Shown here: positions 8,067 to 21,207 of the stretch, one piece after another | Position numbering within the stretch: the first letter of the stretch is position 1 | Layout: each line of letters begins with the position of its first letter | Assembly: GCA_016792625.1 (NCBI GenBank) | Contig: JAEUKK010000191.1 | Location: 1-57,298, forward strand | Origin: Deltaproteobacteria bacterium | GTDB taxonomy: Bacteria; Myxococcota_A; UBA796; UBA2385 | Length of the DNA stretch: 57,298 nt | Direction: 5' to 3' | Notes under the pieces: generated by a model | Seen by the model: the letters and a program-made list of their open reading frames with translations, nothing else | Told to the model about the DNA's origin: nothing | The model's database searches: none | Made by a program: the position numbers and the translations under genes

Positions 8067-8770
8067 GCTTGCCGCCCATCGGCGAGATGAAGCCACTGCA
8101 CGTCGATCCCGAGGTTCTTGGCCGAATCGTGCCCATGCTCGCCGTGCACGCCGAGGCCGTGGCGACCCTGCACGCCGCCGACATGGGCGACAGCCTCTGG
8201 GCCCGGCTCGGCCCGCGCTTCTTGCGCACGCTCTACCGCCTGCTCATCGACGAAGAGGGCTTCCTCGGCTTTGTCTACGTCGAGGGCGGGCGCGTGCGGG
8301 GTTTTATCGCCGGCAGCACCGCGCCCGACCCGATGATGGGGCGGCTGCTGCGCCGCGGGGGCTTCTTGCTCGCCCCGGCGGCCCTGCCCTGGGCGCTTTG
8401 GCCGCCGATCACCCGCCGCCTGCTCGACACGCCCCGCTACGCCCAGGTCAGCGCGGTGGACGGCGCCGAGGTGCAGGCGGAGTCGCTCTTTTGCACCGTC
8501 GAGCCCGAGCTTCGCGGCCAAAAGGTCGCCGGTCTGCTCAACCTCGTCTTGTTTGAGGAGCTGCTCTCGCGCGGCTACCCGGCGATCAAGGTCACGACGG
8601 AGCTGGCCAACACGGCTGCCCGCCGCCAGCTGCGCAGCTGGGGCTTCGCCGAGCGCGGGCAGTTCAGCTTCTACGGCAAAGAGATGGTGGTGACGACGCT
8701 CCCGCTGGCCGGGCACCCCCGGCTGCGCGCGCGGGGCCGCCACCCGATGTTGGAGCGCAGCCGGCGCTGA
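8063..8770 (+). CDS. GNAT-family acyltransferase
   Basis: A 235-residue protein with a GNAT acetyl-CoA-binding core. VEPELRGQKVAGLLNLVLFE (about 151-170) fits the Q/RxxGxG/A motif A, and NTAARRQLRSWGFAERG near 184-200 is the usual C-terminal GNAT helix-strand. A hydrophobic insert around residues 92-115 could lie at the membrane. It overlaps the DpgB-like gene by 4 nt, so it probably belongs to the same pathway, where it might acylate the dihydroxyphenylacetyl product or an amine partner. That role is inference; the substrate cannot be read. Confidence 0.7.
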   Translation: MSLPPIGEMKPLHVDPEVLGRIVPMLAVHAEAVATLHAADMGDSLWARLGPRFLRTLYRLLIDEEGFLGFVYVEGGRVRGFIAGSTAPDPMMGRLLRRGGFLLAPAALPWALWPPITRRLLDTPRYAQVSAVDGAEVQAESLFCTVEPELRGQKVAGLLNLVLFEELLSRGYPAIKVTTELANTAARRQLRSWGFAERGQFSFYGKEMVVTTLPLAGHPRLRARGRHPMLERSRR

Positions 8771-8853
8771 GCCTGCGCCCCGCTCATGCCCGTCCCCATG
8801 CCTTCCGTACCCCGGCTGCGAAGTGCGCCAGGCGGCGCGCGCAGGGGGCTTCG

Positions 8854-11343
8854 ATGACCGAGAGCAAAGGCGTCAAGGTGCGGCACCTGCTGCTGTTCGC
8901 CGGCGGGCTGACGGGGCTGAGCTGGCTGACCGACCAGGCGGTCGACCCGACGCCCCCCACGGCAGGGGCGCCCGCGCGGGGGGCCCGGTCGTCGGCGCCG
9001 GCGGTGGCCCTCGGCCCGGTGGACGCCCCGCTCGCCATGGCATCGGCGCTGCCCAGCGTCTACCGCGAGGGTGAGCTGCGGCTGCAGGTCGACCCTGACG
9101 CCGATCTCGACGAGGTCCTCGCGGCCCATGGCCTGCGCTTGGCCCGGGCCGCGGGCCCGAGCGGGCAGGCCCTGGTGCGCTCCCCCGCGGGCCACGAAGA
9201 GGCCGCCCTCGCCGCCCTGCGGGCCGACCCGCGTGTGCGGTCGGCCGGGCGCAACGCTTGGGTGCAGGGCGCGCAGGCGCAGGCGACCCCCGCGGTGCGG
9301 GCGGCGCAGTGGCACCTCGACATGATCGGCGCGACCGACAGCCCCGCCGAGCGGGCCGCCGCCGCGACGGTGGTCGTGGCGGTCATCGACTCGGGCGCGG
9401 CCTACCTCGACGCCCAAGAGGGCGGGCAGAGCTTCGCCCAGGCGCCCGGCCTCGCCCCGGTGAGCGTGGTCGCGCCCTGGGACTTCGTCGAAGATGACGC
9501 GCTGCCGCTCGATGAGCACATGCACGGCACGCACGTGGCGACCACCATCCTCGGGCAGGGGGCCGCCCTGGGCGTCGCCCCGGGGGCGGCGCTGATGCCG
9601 CTGCGGGTGCTCAACGCCGACAACCAAGGCGGGGAGCTTGACCTCATCGACGCCGTGCACTTCGCCGTCGACAATGGCGCGGACGTCATCAACCTGAGCC
9701 TGAGCTTCGCCGCGGGCTACGCGCCGAGCCTCGAGCTGCAGCAGGCGCTCGAGCGGGCCTGGGCCGAGGGCGTGGTGGTGCTGGCCGCCGCGGGCAACGG
9801 GGGGGCGGCGGAGGTGAGCTGGCCGGCGGCGAGCCCGCACGTCATCGCGGTCGGCGCCTATCGGCCGGAGTCGTCGTGGCTGACCTTGGGCACGCCGCAG
9901 GCGAGCTTGAGCGCGGCGGTGAGCCGGGCCCCCTATACGAACCTCGGCACGGCGATGGGGGTGCTGGCGCCCGGGGGTGACCTCGGCCGCGACCTCACCG
10001 GCGATGGCTACCCCGACGGCATCCTCGCCGAGGCCCCCGCGCCGGGTGACCCGAGCCGCATGGGCTACTACTTCATGGCGGGCACCAGCCAGGCCACGGC
10101 GGTGGCCACGGGCGTGGCGGCGCGCCTGCTCGCCGAGGGGGTGAGCCCGGCGGAGATGCACGCCGCCATGCACCGCGGCGGCGTGCGCGGCGGAGACACC
10201 AGCCTCGCGCTGCAGGGCCTCGGCGGCGGCTACCTGCACCTCGGCAAGGCGCGCTGGGCCCTCGATCAGCCGCTGCTGCTCGATCCGGTGCTCTTCGCGA
10301 CCGGGGTCGGGTTTGTGCGGCGGGTGAGCGGCACGCGCATGCGGCCGGCGGTCGGGGTGCGGGTCAACAGCCGCACGGGCGCGCCCGTCGCTGGGGTCAC
10401 CGCGGTGGTGCGCCTCTTCGACGGGTCGGCCCTGAGCACGGCCACCTGCGTCACCGACGCGGCGGGCCAGTGCGTCGCGTTGGGCGCCGAGCGGGCCTCG
10501 AAGTCGGGGGGCGTCAATGTGCCGCTCAGCTTCGTGTACAGCGTGCCCCGCGTCATCGGCGCCGGCGGAGACTCGACCCGGCCGATCAGCATGTTCTACG
10601 CGAGCGACGCGCTGGAGGCCATCACCCGCGCCGCCGACGCCAGCGCCGCCCTGCCCGACAGCTACCGCCTCGCCCTGCGCTGGGCCGAGGACAACAGCGC
10701 CGGGCTCGGCAACATGCAGGCCGGTGTGCTCTTGCCCTACCTGGGCACCGGCCTGTCGACGAGCCCGCTCGGCTTCGGCCCCCTCCCGCCGATGGGCGGG
10801 CTGGCTGGCTTCGGCGGCGCGGGGCTGTCGACCAGCCCGCTCGGCCTCGTGATGAACCAGGCGGCGCTGACCAACTTCCTGAACGGCGCGGGCCTGTCGA
10901 CGAGCCCGCTCGGGCGGGCGGGGGTGCAGACGGTGTCGCTGTCCTCCACCCCGCTGAACTTGGACGGCACGGGCCTGTCGACCAGCCCGCTCGGCGTGCT
11001 GAGCGCGGAGCGGCTGCAGCTCAGCTCGGGGTCCGGGTCGAACACCTACCTGGTGATCGACGGCTCGGGGCTCTCGACCAGCCCGCTCGGCTTCCTCGGC
11101 ACCCAGCTGTTCGTGCCCGGCGGCAGCCTGACCGACCTGTCGGGGGCCAGCCTCGACGGCGCCGTGCCGGTCTTCTCGGCGGCCGATGGCCTCGGGGCGC
11201 TGGCCGGCTCTGCGGTCGGCCTGCGGGTCGAGGAGGGTGGCTACACCGCCGCCGGCTTCGACGCGGTCATGGCCGCGGCGAACGCCGAGGGCCTGGGCGG
11301 GGCCTCGACCACCACCGGCGCCCCGGTCGAGCTGCCCGAGTAG
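8854..11343 (+). CDS. Secreted subtilase (S8) with five C-terminal GLSTSPLG repeats
   Basis: An 829-residue serine protease. The N-terminus is basic then hydrophobic (VRHLLLFAGGLTGLSWL), a signal anchor. An inhibitor-like prodomain follows (about 65-145). The subtilisin triad is complete: Asp in VVVAVIDSG, His in MHGTHVA, Ser in MAGTSQATAVATGVAA, with the oxyanion Asn in AAAGNGG. After the catalytic domain (to about residue 480) come a beta-sandwich-like region and a low-complexity tail. In the tail GxGLSTSPLG starts at residues 631, 655, 678, 705 and 737, with unrelated linkers; a decayed LSSTPL lies near residue 697. Start ATG 8854 has GGGGG upstream. It follows the GNAT gene by 83 nt on the same strand. 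I do not recognise the tail motif. Confidence 0.88.
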   Translation: MTESKGVKVRHLLLFAGGLTGLSWLTDQAVDPTPPTAGAPARGARSSAPAVALGPVDAPLAMASALPSVYREGELRLQVDPDADLDEVLAAHGLRLARAAGPSGQALVRSPAGHEEAALAALRADPRVRSAGRNAWVQGAQAQATPAVRAAQWHLDMIGATDSPAERAAAATVVVAVIDSGAAYLDAQEGGQSFAQAPGLAPVSVVAPWDFVEDDALPLDEHMHGTHVATTILGQGAALGVAPGAALMPLRVLNADNQGGELDLIDAVHFAVDNGADVINLSLSFAAGYAPSLELQQALERAWAEGVVVLAAAGNGGAAEVSWPAASPHVIAVGAYRPESSWLTLGTPQASLSAAVSRAPYTNLGTAMGVLAPGGDLGRDLTGDGYPDGILAEAPAPGDPSRMGYYFMAGTSQATAVATGVAARLLAEGVSPAEMHAAMHRGGVRGGDTSLALQGLGGGYLHLGKARWALDQPLLLDPVLFATGVGFVRRVSGTRMRPAVGVRVNSRTGAPVAGVTAVVRLFDGSALSTATCVTDAAGQCVALGAERASKSGGVNVPLSFVYSVPRVIGAGGDSTRPISMFYASDALEAITRAADASAALPDSYRLALRWAEDNSAGLGNMQAGVLLPYLGTGLSTSPLGFGPLPPMGGLAGFGGAGLSTSPLGLVMNQAALTNFLNGAGLSTSPLGRAGVQTVSLSSTPLNLDGTGLSTSPLGVLSAERLQLSSGSGSNTYLVIDGSGLSTSPLGFLGTQLFVPGGSLTDLSGASLDGAVPVFSAADGLGALAGSAVGLRVEEGGYTAAGFDAVMAAANAEGLGGASTTTGAPVELPE
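10744..11091 (+). repeat. Five coding copies of the decapeptide GxGLSTSPLG
   Basis: Copies at 10744-10773, 10816-10845, 10885-10914, 10966-10995 and 11062-11091. The peptide GLSTSPLG is identical in all five, while codons vary (GGC/GGG for Gly, CTG/CTC for Leu, ACG/ACC for Thr) and the linkers differ in both length and sequence. Conservation is therefore at the protein level and not the result of a recent DNA duplication. Confidence 0.95.
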
Positions 11344-11413
11344 CCCCTGCGGGCGGGGGGCCCGGGCCTGGGCTACCAGGGCCGGCGCCCGTCCACCCCG
11401 CGGGGGAGCCTCG

Positions 11414-12643
11414 ATGTCCGGCCTGCCGACCCCGTCGACCCCGCCGTCCGCGTGGGCGCACCCGCCGCTGCGGCAGTGGCTGCTGGTCCGGGCCTGCGCG
11501 GTGGCCTGCATCCAGCTCATCAGCACAGCGGTGGGCTGGCAGGTCTGGGAGCTGACCGGCAAGCCCCTCGATCTGGGCCTGGTCGGGCTGTCTGTGTTCT
11601 TGCCTACGCTGTTCTCGTGGCCGATGACCGGCTTGGCCGCCGACCGCTGGCCCCGCCGCGACATCGTGCGCTTCAACCTCGCGGTCGCCGCGGGCGTGGC
11701 CGCGGGCCTCGCTGCGCTCTCCACCACCGCGTTGGCGAGCCCCTGGCCGATCTTCGGCCTGATGTTCGCGCTCGCGCTCGGCCGGGTCTTCGGGAACCCA
11801 GCCAGCCAGGCCATGGTCGCCGGCCTCGTGCCCCGCGAGTTGCTGCCCCAGGCCCTCTCGTTGACCTCGGCCACCTTTCAGGCCCTGACCGTCGCCGGCC
11901 CGGCGCTGGCGGGGCTGATCATCGCGCTGGCGGGCCTTCCGGTGGTCTATGGGGTGGCCGCGGCGCTGGCCTGCTTCGCCCTGCTCGCCACCATCGGCCT
12001 GCCGCCTTGCCAGGGCCAGGGTCAGGCCCGCGGCTGGGGTGATGTGCTCGATGGGCTGCGCTACCTGCGCGGCCGCCCCGTCCTGCTCGGCGCGATCAGC
12101 CTCGACCTGCTGGTGGTGCTGCTCGGCGGGGCCACCGCGCTCATGCCCGTCTACGCCACCGAGGTGCTCAAGGTGGGCGCCGAGGGCATGGGCCTGCTGC
12201 GGGCGGCGCCCGCGGTCGGCGCGGTGAGCATGGCGCTGATCTTGGCCCGCTTCCCGCCTCGTCGGCAGGTGGGCCGCAAGCTGCTGCTCTCGGTGGCCGG
12301 CTTCGGCCTCGCCACCGTCGGCTTCGGCCTGTCGACCTCGCTGTGGACCGCCCTGCCCATGCTCGTGCTCGTCGGCGTCACCGACGAGGTGAGCGTGATG
12401 TTGCGCACCACCCTGGTGCAGGTGCAGACCCCCGACGAGTACCGCGGGCGGGTCAGCGCCGTGAACAGCGTGTTTGTGGGGATCTCCAACGAGGTTGGCG
12501 AGCTTGAGTCGGGCGCCTTGGCCAGCCTCGTGGGGCCGGTGCGCGCCGTCGTGCTCGGCGGCGTGGGGAGCATCGCCGTGGTCGCCGCCTTCTGGCGCTG
12601 GGCGCCGCGGCTGCGCGACGTCGATCGGGTGGAGGAGGGCTAA
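11414..12643 (+). CDS. MFS transporter, EntS-like
   Basis: A 409-residue permease with about 12 hydrophobic helices. Family features are the loop 2-3 segment GLAADRWPRRDIVRFNL, FGNPASQAMVAGLVP in the helix 4 area, and TPDEYRGRVSAVNSVFVGISNEVGELESG near the C-terminus; the last is typical of the EntS/MFS_3 group of siderophore and metabolite exporters. The ATG at 11414 follows GGGGGAG; an upstream in-frame extension would run into the subtilase gene. It lies 70 nt after the subtilase on the same strand and is a candidate exporter for the product of the cluster, which is an inference from position. Confidence 0.82.
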   Translation: MSGLPTPSTPPSAWAHPPLRQWLLVRACAVACIQLISTAVGWQVWELTGKPLDLGLVGLSVFLPTLFSWPMTGLAADRWPRRDIVRFNLAVAAGVAAGLAALSTTALASPWPIFGLMFALALGRVFGNPASQAMVAGLVPRELLPQALSLTSATFQALTVAGPALAGLIIALAGLPVVYGVAAALACFALLATIGLPPCQGQGQARGWGDVLDGLRYLRGRPVLLGAISLDLLVVLLGGATALMPVYATEVLKVGAEGMGLLRAAPAVGAVSMALILARFPPRRQVGRKLLLSVAGFGLATVGFGLSTSLWTALPMLVLVGVTDEVSVMLRTTLVQVQTPDEYRGRVSAVNSVFVGISNEVGELESGALASLVGPVRAVVLGGVGSIAVVAAFWRWAPRLRDVDRVEEG

Positions 12644-12833
12644 GCCCGGCTGATCACAGGTGGGGATGTGGTAGGCTCGAGGCGATTAGGCCGGGGTGAC
12701 GGGGCGCGGTGGACCGCGGCCGACGGGCCGGGGCTGCCCAGCGGGGCGTCGCCCCTGCCGGTCGGGGGCCGTGCGGCTCAATCACCGGGCGGCGCCTTTC
12801 GACGCCCCCCGTGTGCCCTGACCGAGGGTGGAC

Positions 12834-13439
12834 ATGAACGTGAAGTGCGCAGCCTGCGCCCAGCGGTTTCAGGCCCCGTTTCACAAGCACCTCGCCCAGT
12901 GCAGCCAGTGTGGGCGCGAGGTGCTCGTCAACCCCGAGTGGCCGTTCACGCGACCCTGGTTCTGGGTGATCCTCGCGATCCCATACGCGGCCGCGCTGGT
13001 CGCGAGGCTATGGATTGATCCGGACACATCGTCCACGTGGTTTTGGATGGGTCTCGTCCTGGTTGGTGCGATCTATTGGGGCCTGATCCGCGCGCGGGGT
13101 TCGGAATTGCCCGCGCCGCCGGGTGGGGGGCCTGGGGCACCGGACGAATCTGACTGGCATATCATTGAGATCCATGGGGTCATCATCGGGCGGGAGGCGC
13201 CGCATCGAGGCGGTCCCGGCGCTCGATTGCTGTTTTATCTTGGCTTTTTGTTGGGCCTTGTGGTTTGGGCTTGGGTGTATTTGATTTACTTGATGCCGGT
13301 GGTGAGTGTATTGCTCGCCTTGGACCTGTCGAATTTGCCCGAGCAGGTCCACACGATTGTGATCGTGGCGCCGCCGATCCTGGTCTTGATGGGGCTCGGC
13401 AGGTTCCGATTGGGCGCAGGGCCCGGCGCGGGGGCTTGA
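12834..13439 (+). CDS. Zinc-ribbon membrane protein of unknown function
   Basis: A 201-residue protein that begins with a zinc ribbon (C5-x2-C8 ... C23-x2-C26), the pattern of MJ0042-type or zinc-ribbon leader domains. Four hydrophobic segments follow, near 40-60, 66-84, 127-150 and 172-193, separated by a charged, Pro/Gly-rich loop. The ATG at 12834 is preferred over an in-frame GTG at 12828 because GAGGG lies just upstream of it. From about 13000 to 13420 the codons are noticeably AT-richer than in the neighbours, with many TTG, TTT and ATT codons. I do not recognise a function. It faces the MopE/VCBS gene convergently. Confidence 0.7.
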   Translation: MNVKCAACAQRFQAPFHKHLAQCSQCGREVLVNPEWPFTRPWFWVILAIPYAAALVARLWIDPDTSSTWFWMGLVLVGAIYWGLIRARGSELPAPPGGGPGAPDESDWHIIEIHGVIIGREAPHRGGPGARLLFYLGFLLGLVVWAWVYLIYLMPVVSVLLALDLSNLPEQVHTIVIVAPPILVLMGLGRFRLGAGPGAGA

Positions 13440-13492
13440 GGAGCGCCCAGCGGCGAACGGGGCGGAGCCCACTTCAACCCGCCGCAGGCCTC

Positions 13493-13557
13493 GGGGGGCG
13501 TTGCGGGGGGCGGAGCCCCCCGCCCATCGATCACCCAGCCCCAGAGGTGCCTGGGGC
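13493..13557. terminator. Double hairpin between convergent genes
   Basis: Two stem-loops lie between the stops at 13439 and 13560. The first is GCGGGGGGC / GCCCCCCGC (13503-13523) with a GGA loop, a perfect 9-bp stem. The second is GCCCCAG / CTGGGGC (13538-13557) with a 6-nt loop. Neither has a T-run, but both fold equally well on either strand, and the place suits a bidirectional terminator. The 15 nt at 13493-13507 recur at 57254-57268. Confidence 0.5.
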
Positions 13558-13559
13558 GC

Positions 13560-16565
<3,006 letters not shown>

Positions 16566-16639
16566 CGGGGCTCCAGGTTGGGGCGGAGCCTACCAGAGCC
16601 GGCCGCCGCGGCGGATGACCCCGCGGTTGCGGGCCGCGC

Positions 16640-17260
16640 TCAAATCGATTCGGCGCCCGGGGCCCAGGCGGTCAGCCAGCGGTTCGTGTGCTCGTTGAGC
16701 AGGGCGTGCACGTCGAGCGGGCGGCAATTGGCGCCATCCAGGCCCTCTTGGTGGATGAGCGCCAGGATGAGCGGGCTCGCCAAGGCCAGGGCCGCGGCGC
16801 GGGTGTCGACCGGGGCCATCTTTCCGGCGGCGATGAGCGTGTCGAGCAGCTGCTCGGTGGTCTGCAGGGTGGGCTCGAGCGTGTGGTTGACGAAGGCCCG
16901 GCCGCGGCGCGGGCTGCGCAGCCCCTCGGCGAGGCCGGTGAGGATGACGCGGTCGACGCCATGTTGGCGCCAAGCCAACAGCACGATCTCGAGGTGGGCC
17001 CGCACGGCGGGGCCGACCTGCTCGCTCTGCGGGGTGGCGGCGATGGCGCGGTAGGGCGAGGAGCCCGCGGCGATCTGGGCGGCGATGGCGTCGATCAGGC
17101 CGTCTCGGTCGCCGAAGCGCCGCCGCAGCACGCTGATCGTGGTGCCGGCGGCCTCGGCGAGGGCGCGCTGGCTGGCGTCGGGGCCGAGGCGGGCCCAGGC
17201 CTGGGCCAAGGCGGGCAGCAGGTCGTCGGCGGGGGCGGGCGGCGGGCCAGGTCGGGGCAT
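16640..17260 (-). CDS. TetR-family transcriptional regulator
   Basis: A 206-residue regulator with an N-terminal helix-turn-helix: SQRALAEAAGTTISVLRRRF then GDRDGLIDAI, the usual TetR DNA-binding layout with the recognition helix near residues 40-48. The C-terminal ligand domain is helical and not recognisable. It is transcribed away from prmA (ATG 17419), leaving a 158-nt shared upstream region that contains a perfect 18-bp palindrome. Autoregulation or control of a neighbour is plausible but not shown. Confidence 0.85.
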   Translation of the reverse strand: MPRPGPPPAPADDLLPALAQAWARLGPDASQRALAEAAGTTISVLRRRFGDRDGLIDAIAAQIAAGSSPYRAIAATPQSEQVGPAVRAHLEIVLLAWRQHGVDRVILTGLAEGLRSPRRGRAFVNHTLEPTLQTTEQLLDTLIAAGKMAPVDTRAAALALASPLILALIHQEGLDGANCRPLDVHALLNEHTNRWLTAWAPGAESI

Positions 17261-17389
17261 CGGGGCTCCACAGGGGGACGGTCCGGGTGGTTGGGGCGGC
17301 GGGCGCCCCTCGGCGCGGGCGCTAACGCGACGCTGGCGGCTGTCCCCCGGGCTTGACCGCGGCGGCGGGGGCGGTGACCTGGGCGGAGG

Positions 17390-17407
17390 CGCCGCGGGCC
17401 CGCGGCG
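17390..17407. promoter_or_regulatory. Perfect 18-bp palindrome upstream of prmA
   Basis: CGCCGCGGGCCCGCGGCG reads the same on both strands. It ends directly before the ribosome-binding purine run of prmA (ATG 17419), in the divergent region shared with the TetR gene. It could be an operator or an RNA hairpin covering the start. In DNA this GC-rich, chance GC palindromes occur, so support is weak. Confidence 0.3.
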
Positions 17408-17418
17408 GGGGAGGGCGG

Positions 17419-18267
17419 ATGTGGAGCCTCGCGGTGGAGGGCGCGGCCGCCGACGCCGACGCTGTGCTGGGCGCGCTCTGGGCGCTGGGCGTCAACGGGG
17501 TCGAGCTCGAGGACGAGGACACGGGCGGCCCGCCCGGCCGGGCCCGCGCGCGGGTCTGGCTCGAGGCGGGCGTGGATCAGCCTGCGGTGGCCGCGGCGGT
17601 GGAGGTGGGCGCCCGGGCCCGGGGCGCGACCGGCCCCTTGCGCCTCGACTGGGCCCCGGTCGCGCTCGCGCCCCTTCGCGGAAGCTGGCCCCTGGCGCGC
17701 TCTTTTCGGGTCTACCCGCTTGGGGGGCCGCCGCCGCGGCCGGGCCGGCGGGCGCCGCTCGTGGTCGACCCCGCGGCGGCCTGGGGGGATGGTCGCCACG
17801 GCAGCACCCGGGCGGCCGCGGCCCTGCTCGAGGCCCAGGCCGCCCAGCTCGCCGGCGCCCGCGCGCTGGACTTCGGCTGCGGGGCGGGCCTGCTCAGCCT
17901 TGTGCTGCAGCATCTCGGGGCAGACACCGTGCTGGCGGTCGATCACGACGGTCTCGCCCGCGAGGCCACCGCCCGGGCCGGCGCGGTGGGGCCGGCCCCC
18001 GACCGCCTGACCGTGCGGGCAGACGCGCCGGTGGGCGCCGTCTATGACGTCGTGGTGGCCAACCTGCCCCACTTGGTGCTGGTCGAGCTGGCCCCGGCGC
18101 TGGCCGCCCAGGTCGCGCCCGGCGGGGCCCTGCTGCTGGCCGGCTGCGCCCGCAGCCTGTGGCCGGCGGTGGTCGCGCGCCTGCCGGGCTGGCGGGTCGA
18201 GGTGGCCCGGCGCTCGGGGGCGTTTGGCGCTTGGTGGCTGCGCCCGGCGGCCGACCCGCAGGGATAG
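17419..18267 (+). CDS. prmA: Ribosomal protein L11 methyltransferase
   Basis: A 282-residue SAM-dependent methyltransferase that trimethylates ribosomal protein L11. The N-terminal L11-binding domain starts at MWSLAVEGAAADADAVLGAL and contains GVNGVELEDED. The catalytic domain has the SAM motif ALDFGCGAGLLSLVLQHLGA near residues 150-169, followed by VLAVDHDGLAREA and VVANLPHLVL, where PrmA normally has NILA. The family GTGxHxST loop appears here as GDGRHGSTRAAA. The ATG at 17419 follows GGGGGAGGG; upstream in-frame sequence does not resemble the family. YaeQ follows after 24 nt. The NLP variant of the NPPY-like motif leaves some chance of a different methylation target. Confidence 0.8.
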   Translation: MWSLAVEGAAADADAVLGALWALGVNGVELEDEDTGGPPGRARARVWLEAGVDQPAVAAAVEVGARARGATGPLRLDWAPVALAPLRGSWPLARSFRVYPLGGPPPRPGRRAPLVVDPAAAWGDGRHGSTRAAAALLEAQAAQLAGARALDFGCGAGLLSLVLQHLGADTVLAVDHDGLAREATARAGAVGPAPDRLTVRADAPVGAVYDVVVANLPHLVLVELAPALAAQVAPGGALLLAGCARSLWPAVVARLPGWRVEVARRSGAFGAWWLRPAADPQG

Positions 18268-18291
18268 CCCCGGGCCCGGAGGCCCACCCCC

Positions 18292-18834
18292 ATGGCGCTC
18301 GGCTCGACCATCTACACCTTTCAGATCGAGCTGAGCGACGTGGATCGCGGCGTCTACGAGAGCTTGGCCCTCTCGGTGGCCCAGCACCCGTCGGAGGCCG
18401 AAGCGGGCCTGGTCGCCCGGGTGCTCGCCCGCTGCCTCGAGCACGCCGAGGGCGCGCAGCTTGGGCGCGGGGTGGGCGAAGGTGACGCCGCCGCGGTCAC
18501 GATCAGCGATCTGACCGGCGCGCTGCAGGTCTGGGTCGACGTGGGCACGCCCGACGCCGCCCGCCTGCACCGGGCGTCCAAGGCCGCGGGCCGGGTGGCG
18601 GTCTACTGCCACAAAGACCCGGCACCGTATCTGCGGGCCCTGGCCGGCCAGAAGGTGCACCGCGCCGAGGACATCGCGCTGTACGCCCTCGACCGCGGCC
18701 TGGTCGCGGCCCTGGTCGGCCTGCTCGACCGCCGCAACCGCTGGCAGCTCAGCCGGATCGACGGCCAGCTCTACGTTGAGGTCGCCGGCCAGAGCCTCAG
18801 CGGCGCGCTCGAGCCGCTGGCCTGGCCGGCCTGA
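18292..18834 (+). CDS. yaeQ: YaeQ family protein
   Basis: A 180-residue protein covering the whole YaeQ family (PD-(D/E)XK-nuclease-like fold). Seen: the opening STIYTFQIELSDVDRGVYE, SLALSVAQHPSEAEAGLVARVLA, the DLTGALQVWVDVGTPD segment, VAVYCHKDPAPYL, and the C-terminal ISRIDGQLYVEV-like strand. The cellular role of YaeQ is poorly known; it was first linked to RfaH-related haemolysin expression. It is probably co-transcribed with prmA. Confidence 0.88.
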   Translation: MALGSTIYTFQIELSDVDRGVYESLALSVAQHPSEAEAGLVARVLARCLEHAEGAQLGRGVGEGDAAAVTISDLTGALQVWVDVGTPDAARLHRASKAAGRVAVYCHKDPAPYLRALAGQKVHRAEDIALYALDRGLVAALVGLLDRRNRWQLSRIDGQLYVEVAGQSLSGALEPLAWPA

Positions 18835-18839
18835 GGCGC

Positions 18840-18864
18840 GGGGCCGCGCGGCGGCGCGCGCCCC
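18840..18864. terminator. GC-rich hairpin between convergent yaeQ and S9 peptidase genes
   Basis: GGGG-C-CGCGCG / CGCGCG-CCCC with a GCGG loop and one bulged C, lying between the stops at 18834 and 18871. No T-run. The convergent setting favours a bidirectional terminator. Confidence 0.4.
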
Positions 18865-18870
18865 GAAGGC

Positions 18871-21060
<2,190 letters not shown>

Positions 21061-21207
21061 GGGAGACCTCCGGAGGGTGGAGGTGTAGCCCGTGGGGCCC
21101 GCGGCGCGCGCCTCGGCCGGCGCCGGGGTCTGCCCAAATCAACGAGAATGGCGCACGGCACGTCGCCCTCGGCACGTTTCGTCGGGTGACAGCGGCCGGC
21201 CGCCGCC

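Noticed and set aside
5352..8770. A full dihydroxyphenylglycine pathway
   Set aside because: No DpgC dioxygenase, HmaS/HmO-type enzyme or dedicated aminotransferase lies next to the PKS. The aminotransferase at 1264 belongs to the sugar type and to the opposite-strand operon.
10744..11091. CRISPR-like or recent DNA tandem repeat inside the subtilase gene
   Set aside because: Conservation is at peptide level with synonymous differences, variable spacing and an open frame throughout.
8671..11874. Very long minus-strand open frame (about 1067 codons) opposite the subtilase
   Set aside because: Its protein is an Arg/Gly/Ala/His-rich mirror of the real gene, typical of antisense frames in GC-rich DNA. 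The subtilase has its full catalytic triad and a clear start; the mirror has no domain.
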